A stretch of DNA of 5,934 bases from Anaerolineae bacterium (lineage in GTDB: Bacteria; Chloroflexota; Anaerolineae; B4-G1; SLSP01): NCBI GenBank assembly GCA_016927095.1, contig JAFGNI010000553.1:1-5934 (forward strand), given 5' to 3'. The position numbers and the translations under genes are program-made. Below are positions 1-5,934 of the stretch, piece by piece (positions within the stretch are counted from its first letter, which is position 1; every line of letters starts with the position of its first letter). Below the pieces are notes generated by a model, which was not told the origin of the DNA, searched no databases, and saw nothing but the letters and a program-made list of their open reading frames with translations.

Positions 1-1391
1 CGCCCATCGGCCCGCTTGGCCCAGCCCACCGGAAATCCGTCCACGGTGATGAGTACAAATCCCCCGGCTCGCCCCTTACGGCGGGGGCCGTCCTCCGACC
101 AGACACTGCCATCCAGATAGCGCGACAAGCGGGGATCATCCGGTGCCAAATCGACGTGGTCTGTCACCGCCGCCGGCTTCAGCGCCATCGCCAGAGCGTG
201 ATCAGGGGTGATCTTGCCGTGACGCAAGGAGGCCACCCACCACCCCGGGCGCAGAACCGGGACCTTGGCCCACAGCGCCGGCGCCATCGGGGTGATGTAA
301 CAGTCGTCGTCTTCTGTCAGAATCAGCCCCTCCTGCGGGAGCGGCCCGGTAAGCACGTCGCCCAAGGTCTGTTCGTAAAGGCGCAGCACCCGCCCGGGCA
401 CATCCTGACCGGTCCACTGTGCGGGAAGATCGTCCGGCGGCGTGCCTTTGCGCCGTAACAGGGCGTAGAAATGGCCGTGTCCCGGCCCCGTATGGGGCCA
501 AAACCGGCCCGTGGTGCGGAGAGCCTCGGGCGCGCCGACCCACTCCGGATGGCCCGGACGCATGCCCGGCAAAGCCGGCAGCTTCGCCAGCTCAAAGTCC
601 GGATGCGCCTCCAGGAACGCCGCAATGACGCTCTCATTCTCCTCCGGGGAGAAGGTACACGTGCCGTAGAGAATGCGTCCCCCAGCCCGGACCAATGGCG
701 CTGCCTGGGATAGGATCTCCCGCTGCCTCGCGGCATAGCCCCGCACGGTCTTGAGACTCCAGTCGGCGAGGGCCCGAGCGTCACGCGAGAACGTACCCTC
801 GCCGGAGCAGGGCGCGTCCACCAACATCGCATCGAAGAGCCCGGCCCATACCTCGCTCAGGCGCTCGGGATAGGCGTTGGTCACCAGTGCGTTGGTGACG
901 CCCATGCGCTCCAGGTTCATCGCCAACACGGTGGTGCGCCGCCGTGCGATCTCGTTGGCCACAAGCACACCTTCACCGCCCATACGCGAGGCGATATGCG
1001 TTGCTTTGCTGCCGGGCGACGCCGCCAGATCCAGCACCCACTCGCCCGGTTGGGCATCCAGCAGCGCGGCTGCAGCCATCGCTGTGGGATCCTGGATGTA
1101 GTAGACCCCCGCCATATGGTAAGGGTGGGCGCCCAGCGAGGTATCCTCGAGGTCAGCGTGTTGCTCGTCACCGCTAGGATCCAGCCACCGCCCCTCGGGG
1201 CACCACGGCACCGGCTGCGTCCGCCAGGGAAGGATCTCGGCGAGCGCCGCCGGGGTGCCGCGCCGCGGATTCAGACGGATCCCGTAGTCGCGCTTGGTGA
1301 GCGCGGCCAAAAAAGCGTCCGCCTCGTCACCCAGCCAGGTGCGCATCCGTGCGACGAAGTCAGGAGGCCACTGGGTATCGTTTGTCATCAT
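1..1391 (-). CDS. RsmF-type 16S rRNA (cytosine-5) methyltransferase (NOL1/NOP2/Sun family), 3' end cut by window
   Basis: SAM-dependent enzyme expected to form 5-methylcytosine in ribosomal RNA in the cytoplasm. I translated the whole stretch by hand: it is one uninterrupted frame of 463 codons running off the left edge. Residues about 10-110 look like the family's N-terminal RNA-binding part (RLNPRR at about 40; HPYHMAGVYYIQDPTA near 91-106). The Rossmann domain has the SAM motif LDLAASPGSK at 120-129, the motif IV DAPCSGEG with Cys195, and the motif VI GTCTFSPEENE with Cys245. In this family the motif VI cysteine attacks the base and the motif IV cysteine helps release. PGSK rather than PGGK, plus a C-terminal part with WPHTGPGHGHFYALL and RPGWWVASLRHGKITPDHALAMAL, points to the RsmF (YebU) branch rather than RsmB. 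The E. coli RsmF length is about 480 residues, so little is missing. Two adjacent ATGs (1391, 1388) are in frame; only a weak GGA lies upstream and its spacing suits the second. Exact target base is not established. Confidence 0.93.
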   Translation of the reverse strand, partial: MMTNDTQWPPDFVARMRTWLGDEADAFLAALTKRDYGIRLNPRRGTPAALAEILPWRTQPVPWCPEGRWLDPSGDEQHADLEDTSLGAHPYHMAGVYYIQDPTAMAAAALLDAQPGEWVLDLAASPGSKATHIASRMGGEGVLVANEIARRRTTVLAMNLERMGVTNALVTNAYPERLSEVWAGLFDAMLVDAPCSGEGTFSRDARALADWSLKTVRGYAARQREILSQAAPLVRAGGRILYGTCTFSPEENESVIAAFLEAHPDFELAKLPALPGMRPGHPEWVGAPEALRTTGRFWPHTGPGHGHFYALLRRKGTPPDDLPAQWTGQDVPGRVLRLYEQTLGDVLTGPLPQEGLILTEDDDCYITPMAPALWAKVPVLRPGWWVASLRHGKITPDHALAMALKPAAVTDHVDLAPDDPRLSRYLDGSVWSEDGPRRKGRAGGFVLITVDGFPVGWAKRADG

Positions 1392-1411
1392 TGATCCATG
1401 CTTACAGACCA

Positions 1412-1449
1412 GATACCCGGCACTTGTAGCCAGTCAAGTGCCGGGCATC
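1412..1449 (-). terminator. Hairpin between permease 2 and methyltransferase, probable terminator
   Basis: The arms 1416-1426 (CCCGGCACTTG) and 1435-1445 (CAAGTGCCGGG) are a perfect 11-bp inverted repeat around an 8-nt loop. In minus-strand RNA the stem extends to 15 bp (1412-1426 with 1435-1449) through one G-U wobble; in plus-strand RNA that pair would be an A-C mismatch, so the fold favours the direction in which the flanking genes are read. It begins 24 nt after the second permease stop and ends about 20 nt before the methyltransferase start. The following bases are only moderately U-containing, with no clean U-run, so an attenuator or mRNA-stabilising stem is possible. Confidence 0.55.
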
Positions 1450-1473
1450 GGAAAGCGTCAACGAAAGACCCGT

Positions 1474-2727
1474 TCAGCTTTTCTCGTAGGGAATGCCTTC
1501 GGCTGCCGGTGCGCGCGAACGCCCGACCACGCCGGCAAGCGCGACCATCGTCACAAGATAGGGCGCCATCAGCAGAAATTGGGATGGGATCGGAACGGAC
1601 AGGATGGCCAGCCGGGTCTGCAGTGAGTCAGCAAAACCGAAGATGAGCGAGGATCCCAGCGCGCCGACAGGATTCCAGTTGCCGAAGATCATAGCCGCCA
1701 GCCCGATGAATCCCTTTCCGGCAGTCATCAGCTCATCGAAGCGCGCGACCGAACTCAGGACCAGGTAAGCGCCGCCAAGCCCGGCAACCAACCCACCCAG
1801 GATGACGTTGACATAGCGCATCAGAAAGACGTTGACGCCCAGCGTATCAGCCGCGCGCGGATGCTCGCCTACCGCCCGCGTCCGCAGCCCCCATTTTGTA
1901 TAGTACAGCATCACCTGTATCACAGCCACCAGAATGAGGGCGATATAGACCAGCAACGTGTGATTGAAGACAGAAGGACCGATAATCGGGATCTGTGAAA
2001 GGATCGGGATTGGGACCGGCGAAAACGTGCCGGGGTTGTTCAGAGAGAGGTCCTGCTGCAGATAACGTGAGCTGAAGTAGCTAGTCAGACCGGTGGCTAA
2101 GATGTTGATCGCGGTGCCTGCGATGACCTGATCGACTTTGTAGCGGATCGCCAAGACCGCCAGCAATGCAGCCATCAGACCGCCACCCAACAGAGCGGCC
2201 AACAGACCCACCCAAACGCTGTTGCCGATGCTGCCCATCAGGGCCGAGAAAAAAGCCCCCGTTAACATCATACCCTCGATGCCGATATTGACGATGCCAC
2301 AACGCTCGCACATCACGCCGCTCAGCGCGGCGAGCAGGATCGGTATCGAGCGAAGCAGCGACGAGCGGATCATGCCGGTGAGGTTCATCGACTGATCGCG
2401 CGCGGCCCACGTCAGGAAGGCCAACACAAAGGCCCCGGCGACGACGCCCAACACGACGGTTGCGCGCTTGAAGCCCCGGGCCAACTGCCAACCTCCGGCG
2501 GCGCCGGCCAACAGGGCCATAAGTATGACGCCCACGCGGGTGGAGAGGACAAGATCAGGAAGCGTCCAGTCGGTGCTCCCCCGCTCAGTGAAGGCGAATG
2601 TCGTCCGCTGGCCCGGTTCCGTACCCGGAACAAAGAGGACCAGAATCGCCACGGCGATCACAACAAAGGCAATTCCCATCGTCCTGGCCCGGCGCTGCTC
2701 TCTAGGTGTCATCTCTGCTACGGTCAT
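1474..2727 (-). CDS. ABC transporter permease, second subunit (NupQ/YufQ-like, BPD_transp_2 family)
   Basis: Inner-membrane channel subunit of a BMP-type, probably nucleoside, ABC importer; it should pair with the permease encoded just upstream. The 417-residue product is strongly hydrophobic. Family landmarks are VNIGIEGMMLTGAFF (146-160), the cytoplasmic coupling stretch KVDQVIAGTAINILATG (197-213), GLRTRAVGEHPRAADTLGV (280-298), GGLVAGLGGAYLV (311-323) and TAGKGFIGLAAMIFGNWNPVGALG (335-358). Beyond the usual core of about 300 residues it has an N-terminal extension of about 115 residues with three likely membrane helices (about 17-34, 65-82, 88-107) and a hydrophilic stretch between the first two. 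The start at 2727 is well supported: AGGAGG lies at 2738-2733, five bases upstream. It follows the first permease after 85 nt and is likely co-transcribed with it. Confidence 0.96.
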   Translation of the reverse strand: MTVAEMTPREQRRARTMGIAFVVIAVAILVLFVPGTEPGQRTTFAFTERGSTDWTLPDLVLSTRVGVILMALLAGAAGGWQLARGFKRATVVLGVVAGAFVLAFLTWAARDQSMNLTGMIRSSLLRSIPILLAALSGVMCERCGIVNIGIEGMMLTGAFFSALMGSIGNSVWVGLLAALLGGGLMAALLAVLAIRYKVDQVIAGTAINILATGLTSYFSSRYLQQDLSLNNPGTFSPVPIPILSQIPIIGPSVFNHTLLVYIALILVAVIQVMLYYTKWGLRTRAVGEHPRAADTLGVNVFLMRYVNVILGGLVAGLGGAYLVLSSVARFDELMTAGKGFIGLAAMIFGNWNPVGALGSSLIFGFADSLQTRLAILSVPIPSQFLLMAPYLVTMVALAGVVGRSRAPAAEGIPYEKS

Positions 2728-2732
2728 GAACG

Positions 2733-2738
2733 CCTCCT
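2733..2738 (-). promoter_or_regulatory. Ribosome binding site of permease 2
   Basis: AGGAGG read on the minus strand, five bases before the ATG at 2727. It is a full match to the anti-Shine-Dalgarno core. It fixes the start of the second permease and therefore shows that the unusual N-terminal extension is translated and not an annotation artefact. Confidence 0.85.
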
Positions 2739-2751
2739 GATAGTGCCGACA

Positions 2752-2768
2752 ACATCAGCGCCTGATGT
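2752..2768 (-). repeat. Small perfect hairpin in the gap between the two permease genes
   Basis: ACATCAG (2752-2758) and CTGATGT (2762-2768) form a 7-bp perfect inverted repeat with a 3-nt loop. It sits about 14 nt upstream of the second permease's Shine-Dalgarno in an 85-nt gap. There is no U-run after it in either direction, so it does not look like a terminator; it could be an RNA-processing or stabilising stem, a small operator, or chance. I recognise nothing else in this gap. Confidence 0.4.
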
Positions 2769-2812
2769 GCGCATGATCGGGTCCCACACACGCGTTATCC
2801 CGCCCGGAAACA

Positions 2813-4069
2813 TCACGGGACGCCAAACTCTTCGCTAGGCTGGCGCTCCCGAAGCCGGTAGAGCAGGCGGATGATCTCAGGCGCAGCGATGAAGACAATG
2901 ATCAATCCCTGCAGGATCGACGTGATGTCGATCGGCACCCTGGCAATGCCCTGCATATTGCGCGCTCCGGCCCGCAGAGCGCCGAACAGCAGTGACGCCA
3001 GCACCACGCCAAGGGGATGGTTGTTGCCCAAAAGCGCCAAGGCGATGGCGTCGAATCCGTAGCCTGAGTAGAAGGAGTTGGGCATGAAGCGAATGACGCC
3101 CAGGATGTCCGTCGCCGCTGAAAGCCCGGCCAGACCACCGCTGAGGGCCATCGTGATCACCATCGTGCGCGCCACCTTGATGCCGGCATAACGCGCCGCG
3201 TGGCGATTCTCGCCGACGGTCCGTATCTCGTAGCCCAACGTCGTTTTGTAGAGCAACCACCAGACTACCCACGCAGTCGCCAAGGCCAGGAAGATCCCCG
3301 CGTTGACAGTCAGATCCGCGCGATTCGGGAAGAACTGCGGCAGGTAAGCGCTGGGCTGAACCTCAGGACTCACGGGGCGGCCATCGCCCCGCGCCATCGG
3401 CCCCCCGACGTCGAGCATAAACTCCGCCAGGCGATAGGCGATGTAGTTCATCATGATGGTGTTGATGACCTCGTGTGCCCCGGTCTTGCCCTTGAGATAA
3501 CCCGGAATCGCCCCCCACAAGGCCCCACCGGCGACCCCAGCCAACAGCGCCAGCGGCAGGTGGATAATCTGCGGCAGTCCCGTGATGCTATATCCAACGA
3601 ACACAGAGACGAGGCCCCCAATGAAATACTGGCCTTCTGCACCGATGTTGAACAACCCACCCTGGAAACCTAATGCCACAGCTAGACCGGCGAAGATATA
3701 GGGGGTTGAGATGCGCAAAGTCTCTGTTAGGGGATAGACTGCGCGGCGCATCTGGTTGGGATCGCCCGAGAAGATCGCCTCCACAATCTGGACAGGGTTT
3801 CCAAAAGCACCCGTATAGAAGGAACCATAGGCGCGCCCGATGACGACAAACGCTTCGCCGATGCCCCGGAAGAAGCCCTCCTGGAAGGCCTCATACACTG
3901 CGGCATCCGTAAAGATTATGACTAAAGCGCCGATGATCAGAGCCGTGACAATAGCCAGCGCCGGCACCAGAAGCGCCCGCAACGCACTTCTGGTGCGTCG
4001 CGGCTTCTTTCGGGTTTCCGGTGAGGCCTGCGCTTCATCCTTGACCTGTTTGGTGTTCTCGTTGTTCAT
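2813..4069 (-). CDS. ABC transporter permease, first subunit (NupP/YufP-like, BPD_transp_2 family)
   Basis: Inner-membrane channel subunit of a BMP-type, probably nucleoside, importer. The 418-residue product starts with a charged cytoplasmic tail (1-30, rich in K, R, E), then a helix at about 32-54, and a periplasmic or amphipathic stretch to about 115. The conserved core carries GLFNIGAEGQYFIGG (138-152), the cytoplasmic loop KGKTGAHEVINTIMMNYIA (193-211), EIRTVGENRHAARYAGI (281-297), ALSGGLAGLSAATDILGV (308-325) and YGFDAIALALLGNNHPLGVV (337-356). GAHEVINTIMMN fits the place where the permease contacts the ATPase. AAGGAG at 4080-4075, inside the end of the ATPase gene, is five bases from the ATG. 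Start and ATPase stop overlap as ATGA, which suggests translational coupling and balanced amounts of the two subunits. The C-terminus is a short charged tail after the last helix (about 384-400). Confidence 0.97.
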   Translation of the reverse strand: MNNENTKQVKDEAQASPETRKKPRRTRSALRALLVPALAIVTALIIGALVIIFTDAAVYEAFQEGFFRGIGEAFVVIGRAYGSFYTGAFGNPVQIVEAIFSGDPNQMRRAVYPLTETLRISTPYIFAGLAVALGFQGGLFNIGAEGQYFIGGLVSVFVGYSITGLPQIIHLPLALLAGVAGGALWGAIPGYLKGKTGAHEVINTIMMNYIAYRLAEFMLDVGGPMARGDGRPVSPEVQPSAYLPQFFPNRADLTVNAGIFLALATAWVVWWLLYKTTLGYEIRTVGENRHAARYAGIKVARTMVITMALSGGLAGLSAATDILGVIRFMPNSFYSGYGFDAIALALLGNNHPLGVVLASLLFGALRAGARNMQGIARVPIDITSILQGLIIVFIAAPEIIRLLYRLRERQPSEEFGVP

Positions 4070-5583
4070 TGGCGCTCCTTCACCCCAGCCATCATGAGCC
4101 CAAGCTCTTCCTTCGTGACCTCGTCAGAGGAGACCGTCCCCATGATCTGGCCCTCATACATGACCATGATCCTGTCTGCCAAGGACATGACCTCATCCAA
4201 CTCGGCTGAGACCACGAAGACGGCCGCGCCCTCATCGCGCTTCTTCACCAATTGGGAATGGATGTACTCAATGGAACCCACATCGAGACCGCGCGTGGGC
4301 TGCGATGCAATGATCAACTTCACAGGACGGCCAAGCTCCCGCGCCACAATCACCTTCTGCTGGTTGCCGCCGGAGAGGTTCTTGACCGGGGTCGTCACGC
4401 CGGGCGTGCGCACGTCATATTCCTCTACGAGGTCGCCCGCCAGCTCGGCGATCGCCTTCTCCTGCATCACGATGCCGGCGGCCGCCGGCGGCAGGTAATA
4501 GGTGTTGAGAATCATGTTGTCCGCGACGGGGTAAGCCAGCACCAGGCCATCGCGCTGGCGGTCTTCCGGAATGTGTGCGGTACCCACCTCGGTGATCTTG
4601 CGCGGGCTGGCATTGGTTACATCCTGGCCGTCTATGACGATCCGTCCCCGCTCCACCATCCGCAGCCCTGTCATCGCCTCTACAAGCTCGGTCTGTCCGT
4701 TGCCCTGCACCCCGGCAACGCCAAGAATCTCGCCGCCACGCACCTCAAAGGAGACCCCCCTGAGCGCCATCTTCGCCTGCTCACCGCGAACGTAGAGGTC
4801 TTCAACCTTGAGAATGGGGGCCTCGGGCTCCCGCGGCTCTTTCGGCACCGAGAGGATCACGTCGCGACCGACCATCATCGCAGCCAGGTCTCGGTCATCG
4901 CTCTCCGCGGACGTCGTCGTGCCCACGACTTTGCCGCGGCGCAGAACAACGATGCTGTCCGAGATCTCCAGCACTTCCTTGAGCTTGTGAGAGATGAAGA
5001 TGACCGATTTTCCCTGCTCCACCAGCGACCGGATCACCTCAAAGAGACCCTCGACCTCCTGCGGTGTGAGCACTGCCGTCGGCTCGTCAAGGATCAGGAT
5101 ATCCGCGTTCCGGTAGAGCAACTTGATGATCTCAACGCGCTGCTGAATCCCAACGGGCAGGTCCTCGATGAGCGCATTGGGATCCACTTGGAGCCCGTAC
5201 CGGTCGGAGATCTCCCGGATGCGATTTGCCGCCGACGTTCGGTCCAGGAAGCCCGCGCGCCTCACGGACTCCATCCCCAACATCACGTTCTCGGTAACGG
5301 TCAGAACCGGGACCAGCATGAAGTGCTGGTGCACCATGCCAATGCCCAGCTCAATTGCGTCATTGGGTCCCTCGATATCGGCCTTTTCCCCCCGGATGTA
5401 GATTTCGCCCTCATCCTGATCATAGAGGCCGTAGAGGATGTTCATCAGCGTGCTCTTCCCGGCACCGTTTTCGCCGAGAAGACACAAAACACGCCCCTCT
5501 TCCAGACGCAGATCAATGTGATCGTTAGCCAGCACACCGGGGAAACGCTTGGTGATGCCTTTGAGCTCTAAGACGGGGGGCAT
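4066..5583 (-). CDS. ABC transporter ATP-binding protein with two nucleotide-binding domains (NupO/YufO-like)
   Basis: Cytoplasmic ATPase that powers the two permeases; 505 residues, the usual size of double-domain sugar/nucleoside-type importer ATPases (RbsA, NupO). Domain 1 (about 5-240): Walker A GENGAGKST (37-45), Q-loop VHQHF with Gln86, signature region LPVGIQQRV (142-150), Walker B ILILDEPT (162-169), switch ISHK with His199. Domain 2 (about 257-500): Walker A position GVQGNGQTEL (291-300) without the lysine, signature LSGGNQQK (403-410), Walker B position LIIASQPTRGLD (423-434) without the catalytic Glu, and VVSAELDE where the switch His is expected. The two domains therefore form one complete and one degenerate ATP site; this pattern is seen in the NupO branch. 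Start at 5583 is supported by AGGAGG at 5593-5588, four bases upstream. The gene overlaps permease 1 by four bases. Close similarity to NupO-type proteins suggests nucleoside uptake, but related systems carry other ligands. Confidence 0.97.
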   Translation of the reverse strand: MPPVLELKGITKRFPGVLANDHIDLRLEEGRVLCLLGENGAGKSTLMNILYGLYDQDEGEIYIRGEKADIEGPNDAIELGIGMVHQHFMLVPVLTVTENVMLGMESVRRAGFLDRTSAANRIREISDRYGLQVDPNALIEDLPVGIQQRVEIIKLLYRNADILILDEPTAVLTPQEVEGLFEVIRSLVEQGKSVIFISHKLKEVLEISDSIVVLRRGKVVGTTTSAESDDRDLAAMMVGRDVILSVPKEPREPEAPILKVEDLYVRGEQAKMALRGVSFEVRGGEILGVAGVQGNGQTELVEAMTGLRMVERGRIVIDGQDVTNASPRKITEVGTAHIPEDRQRDGLVLAYPVADNMILNTYYLPPAAAGIVMQEKAIAELAGDLVEEYDVRTPGVTTPVKNLSGGNQQKVIVARELGRPVKLIIASQPTRGLDVGSIEYIHSQLVKKRDEGAAVFVVSAELDEVMSLADRIMVMYEGQIMGTVSSDEVTKEELGLMMAGVKERQ

Positions 5584-5587
5584 AGTC

Positions 5588-5593
5588 CCTCCT
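5588..5593 (-). promoter_or_regulatory. Ribosome binding site of the ATPase gene
   Basis: AGGAGG on the minus strand, four bases before the ATG at 5583, within a longer purine run GAGGAGGGA (5594-5586). It confirms the chosen start. The upstream edge is only three bases from the inverted heptad-repeat element, so folding or a protein on that element could influence access. Confidence 0.8.
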
Positions 5594-5596
5594 CAG

Positions 5597-5679
5597 GTAG
5601 GAAACAAGGAGTAGAAAGTAAGACCTCGCCAGGTGCCGCGCATGTCGCAAACCCTTACTTCCTACTCCATACTTCGTAC
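5597..5679 (-). repeat. Inverted pair of degenerate 7-nt repeat arrays forming a long potential hairpin
   Basis: On the minus strand 5679-5652 reads as four heptads: GTACGAA, GTATGGA, GTAGGAA, GTAAGGG. The opposite arm, read on the plus strand from 5597 to 5624, gives GTAGGAA, ACAAGGA, GTAGAAA, GTAAGAC. The inner parts, 5608-5622 and 5654-5668, pair over 15 bp; the only non-Watson-Crick position is G-U in minus-strand RNA (A-C in plus-strand RNA). Symmetric outer pairing adds 6 of 11 positions. The loop is 31 nt (5623-5653). The element fills the space between the binding-protein terminator and the ATPase Shine-Dalgarno. It resembles in style the short heptanucleotide repeats known from cyanobacterial intergenic regions; whether it is a dispersed genomic repeat or a local regulatory RNA cannot be told here. 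Confidence 0.7.
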
Positions 5680-5690
5680 GATGGGAACGC

Positions 5691-5727
5691 TAAGAAAATG
5701 GAGGGAGAGCAGCCGCTCTCCCTCCAT
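5691..5727 (-). terminator. Rho-independent terminator after the binding-protein gene
   Basis: A perfect 13-bp inverted repeat (5698-5710 with 5715-5727, ATGGAGGGAGAGC and its complement) with a 4-nt loop. Read on the minus strand it is followed directly by TTTTCTTA (5697-5690 region). It begins 12 nt after the binding-protein stop codon. Stem, loop and U-tail are those of a classical intrinsic terminator. Lying inside the transporter gene cluster, it probably lets only part of the transcripts continue into the ATPase and permease genes. Confidence 0.88.
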
Positions 5728-5739
5728 CGCGCGCTAGCC

Positions 5740-5934
5740 CTAGTTCAGGCTTGCCAGATAGTCATCCCATCCGGTGTTGATCGAGCCGTCGATGATGCCC
5801 TCACGGATATCATCCAAGTCGCTCAACACGTCATTGGAGACCGTGCCGTCAGCGATATCCGCGATCGCGACACCATCATTATCGAGCGTGCCTACGTAGA
5901 TCTCGCCGCCGAAGCCATCGAAGTCCGGCGAGGA
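5740..5934 (-). CDS. BMP-family (PnrA-like) ABC substrate-binding lipoprotein, C-terminal 64 residues only
   Basis: The frame is open from the right edge to a TAG at 5742-5740 and encodes 64 residues beginning SSPDFDGFGGEIYVGTLDND and ending GWDDYLASLN. The pattern 'G-x-Y-x-G-T-L-[DE]-N-x-G-V-[AG]-[IL]-A' followed by 'I-x-E-G-I-I-D-G-x-I' (here LDDIREGIIDGSI) is the usual C-terminus of BMP/PnrA-type binding proteins, which bind purine nucleosides in characterised cases. Its position ahead of a matching ATPase and two permeases supports this. The protein would be exported and lipid-anchored outside the membrane, but signal peptide, lipobox and ligand-binding residues lie outside the window, so the ligand cannot be read. 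The product is separated from the ATPase gene by a strong terminator. Confidence 0.86.
   Translation of the reverse strand, partial: SSPDFDGFGGEIYVGTLDNDGVAIADIADGTVSNDVLSDLDDIREGIIDGSINTGWDDYLASLN

Noticed and set aside
202..1171. Several shorter minus-strand open frames that could suggest a broken or frameshifted methyltransferase
   Set aside because: Translating the correct frame base by base from 1391 to 1 gives one intact protein with all family motifs; the short frames are out of phase with it. The gene only looks absent because its stop lies beyond the left edge.
4252..5571. A 439-codon open frame on the plus strand, exactly opposite the ATPase gene
   Set aside because: The minus strand encodes unmistakable ABC motifs with correct spacing, start and Shine-Dalgarno. 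The plus-strand translation has no recognisable domain, is rich in H, R and D as expected of a shadow of a GC-rich gene, and has no ribosome binding site that I can see.
5597..5679. The repeat pair as a CRISPR fragment or riboswitch
   Set aside because: Units are only 7 nt, degenerate, contiguous and in inverted orientation, without spacers, so this is not CRISPR. I recognise no conserved riboswitch core such as a purine-aptamer layout.
5584..5690. A possible promoter for the ATPase gene (TTGCGA near 5651 on the minus strand)
   Set aside because: No -10-like hexamer occurs at 16-18 nt spacing; the bases there are GC-rich. The evidence is too weak to list a promoter.
1..5934. Mobile elements, tRNA or rRNA genes, phage or defence genes
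   Set aside because: The window is filled by conserved transporter and methyltransferase genes with short gaps. I saw no transposase motifs, long terminal repeats, attachment sites, tRNA-like cloverleaf or rRNA stretches.

Overview
The window is about 5.9 kb of GC-rich (roughly 58-60 %, by eye) bacterial DNA. Every gene I can support is on the minus strand, so transcription runs right to left. It holds five genes, two of them cut by the window edges: the 3' end of a BMP-family (PnrA-like) substrate-binding lipoprotein gene, a double-domain ABC ATPase, two ABC permeases, and an RsmF-type rRNA cytosine-5 methyltransferase. Gene style and protein sequence resemble Chloroflexota (Anaerolineae/Caldilineae-like). 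This is an impression from family resemblance and cannot be proven without a database search.

Layout in the direction of transcription. (1) 5934-5740: last 64 codons of the binding protein. (2) 5739-5584: a gap with a strong intrinsic terminator (13-bp perfect stem plus U-rich tail), then an inverted pair of degenerate 7-nt repeats (GTANGAA-like) that can fold as a long hairpin and ends next to the ATPase ribosome binding site. (3) 5583-4066: the ATPase. (4) 4069-2813: first permease, overlapping the ATPase stop by the four bases ATGA. (5) 2812-2728: an 85-nt gap with a small perfect hairpin and a very good Shine-Dalgarno. (6) 2727-1474: second permease. (7) 1473-1392: a gap with a 15-bp hairpin, probably ending the transporter transcript. 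(8) 1391 to the left edge: the methyltransferase, open through the edge and nearly complete.

The first four genes match the layout of the Bacillus subtilis nupNOPQ (yufNOPQ) nucleoside importer: an extracytoplasmic lipoprotein captures the ligand, two BPD_transp_2-type permeases form the channel, and one polypeptide with two nucleotide-binding domains supplies the energy. Purine nucleosides are the most likely substrate, by family only. The terminator behind the binding-protein gene fits a design in which the binding protein is made in excess over the membrane complex. The methyltransferase is probably a separate housekeeping unit.

I did not find a new multi-gene system. The least ordinary sequence is the non-coding gap between binding protein and ATPase, with its mirrored heptad repeats; the asymmetric degeneration of the two ATPase domains and the extended N-terminus of the second permease are worth noting.
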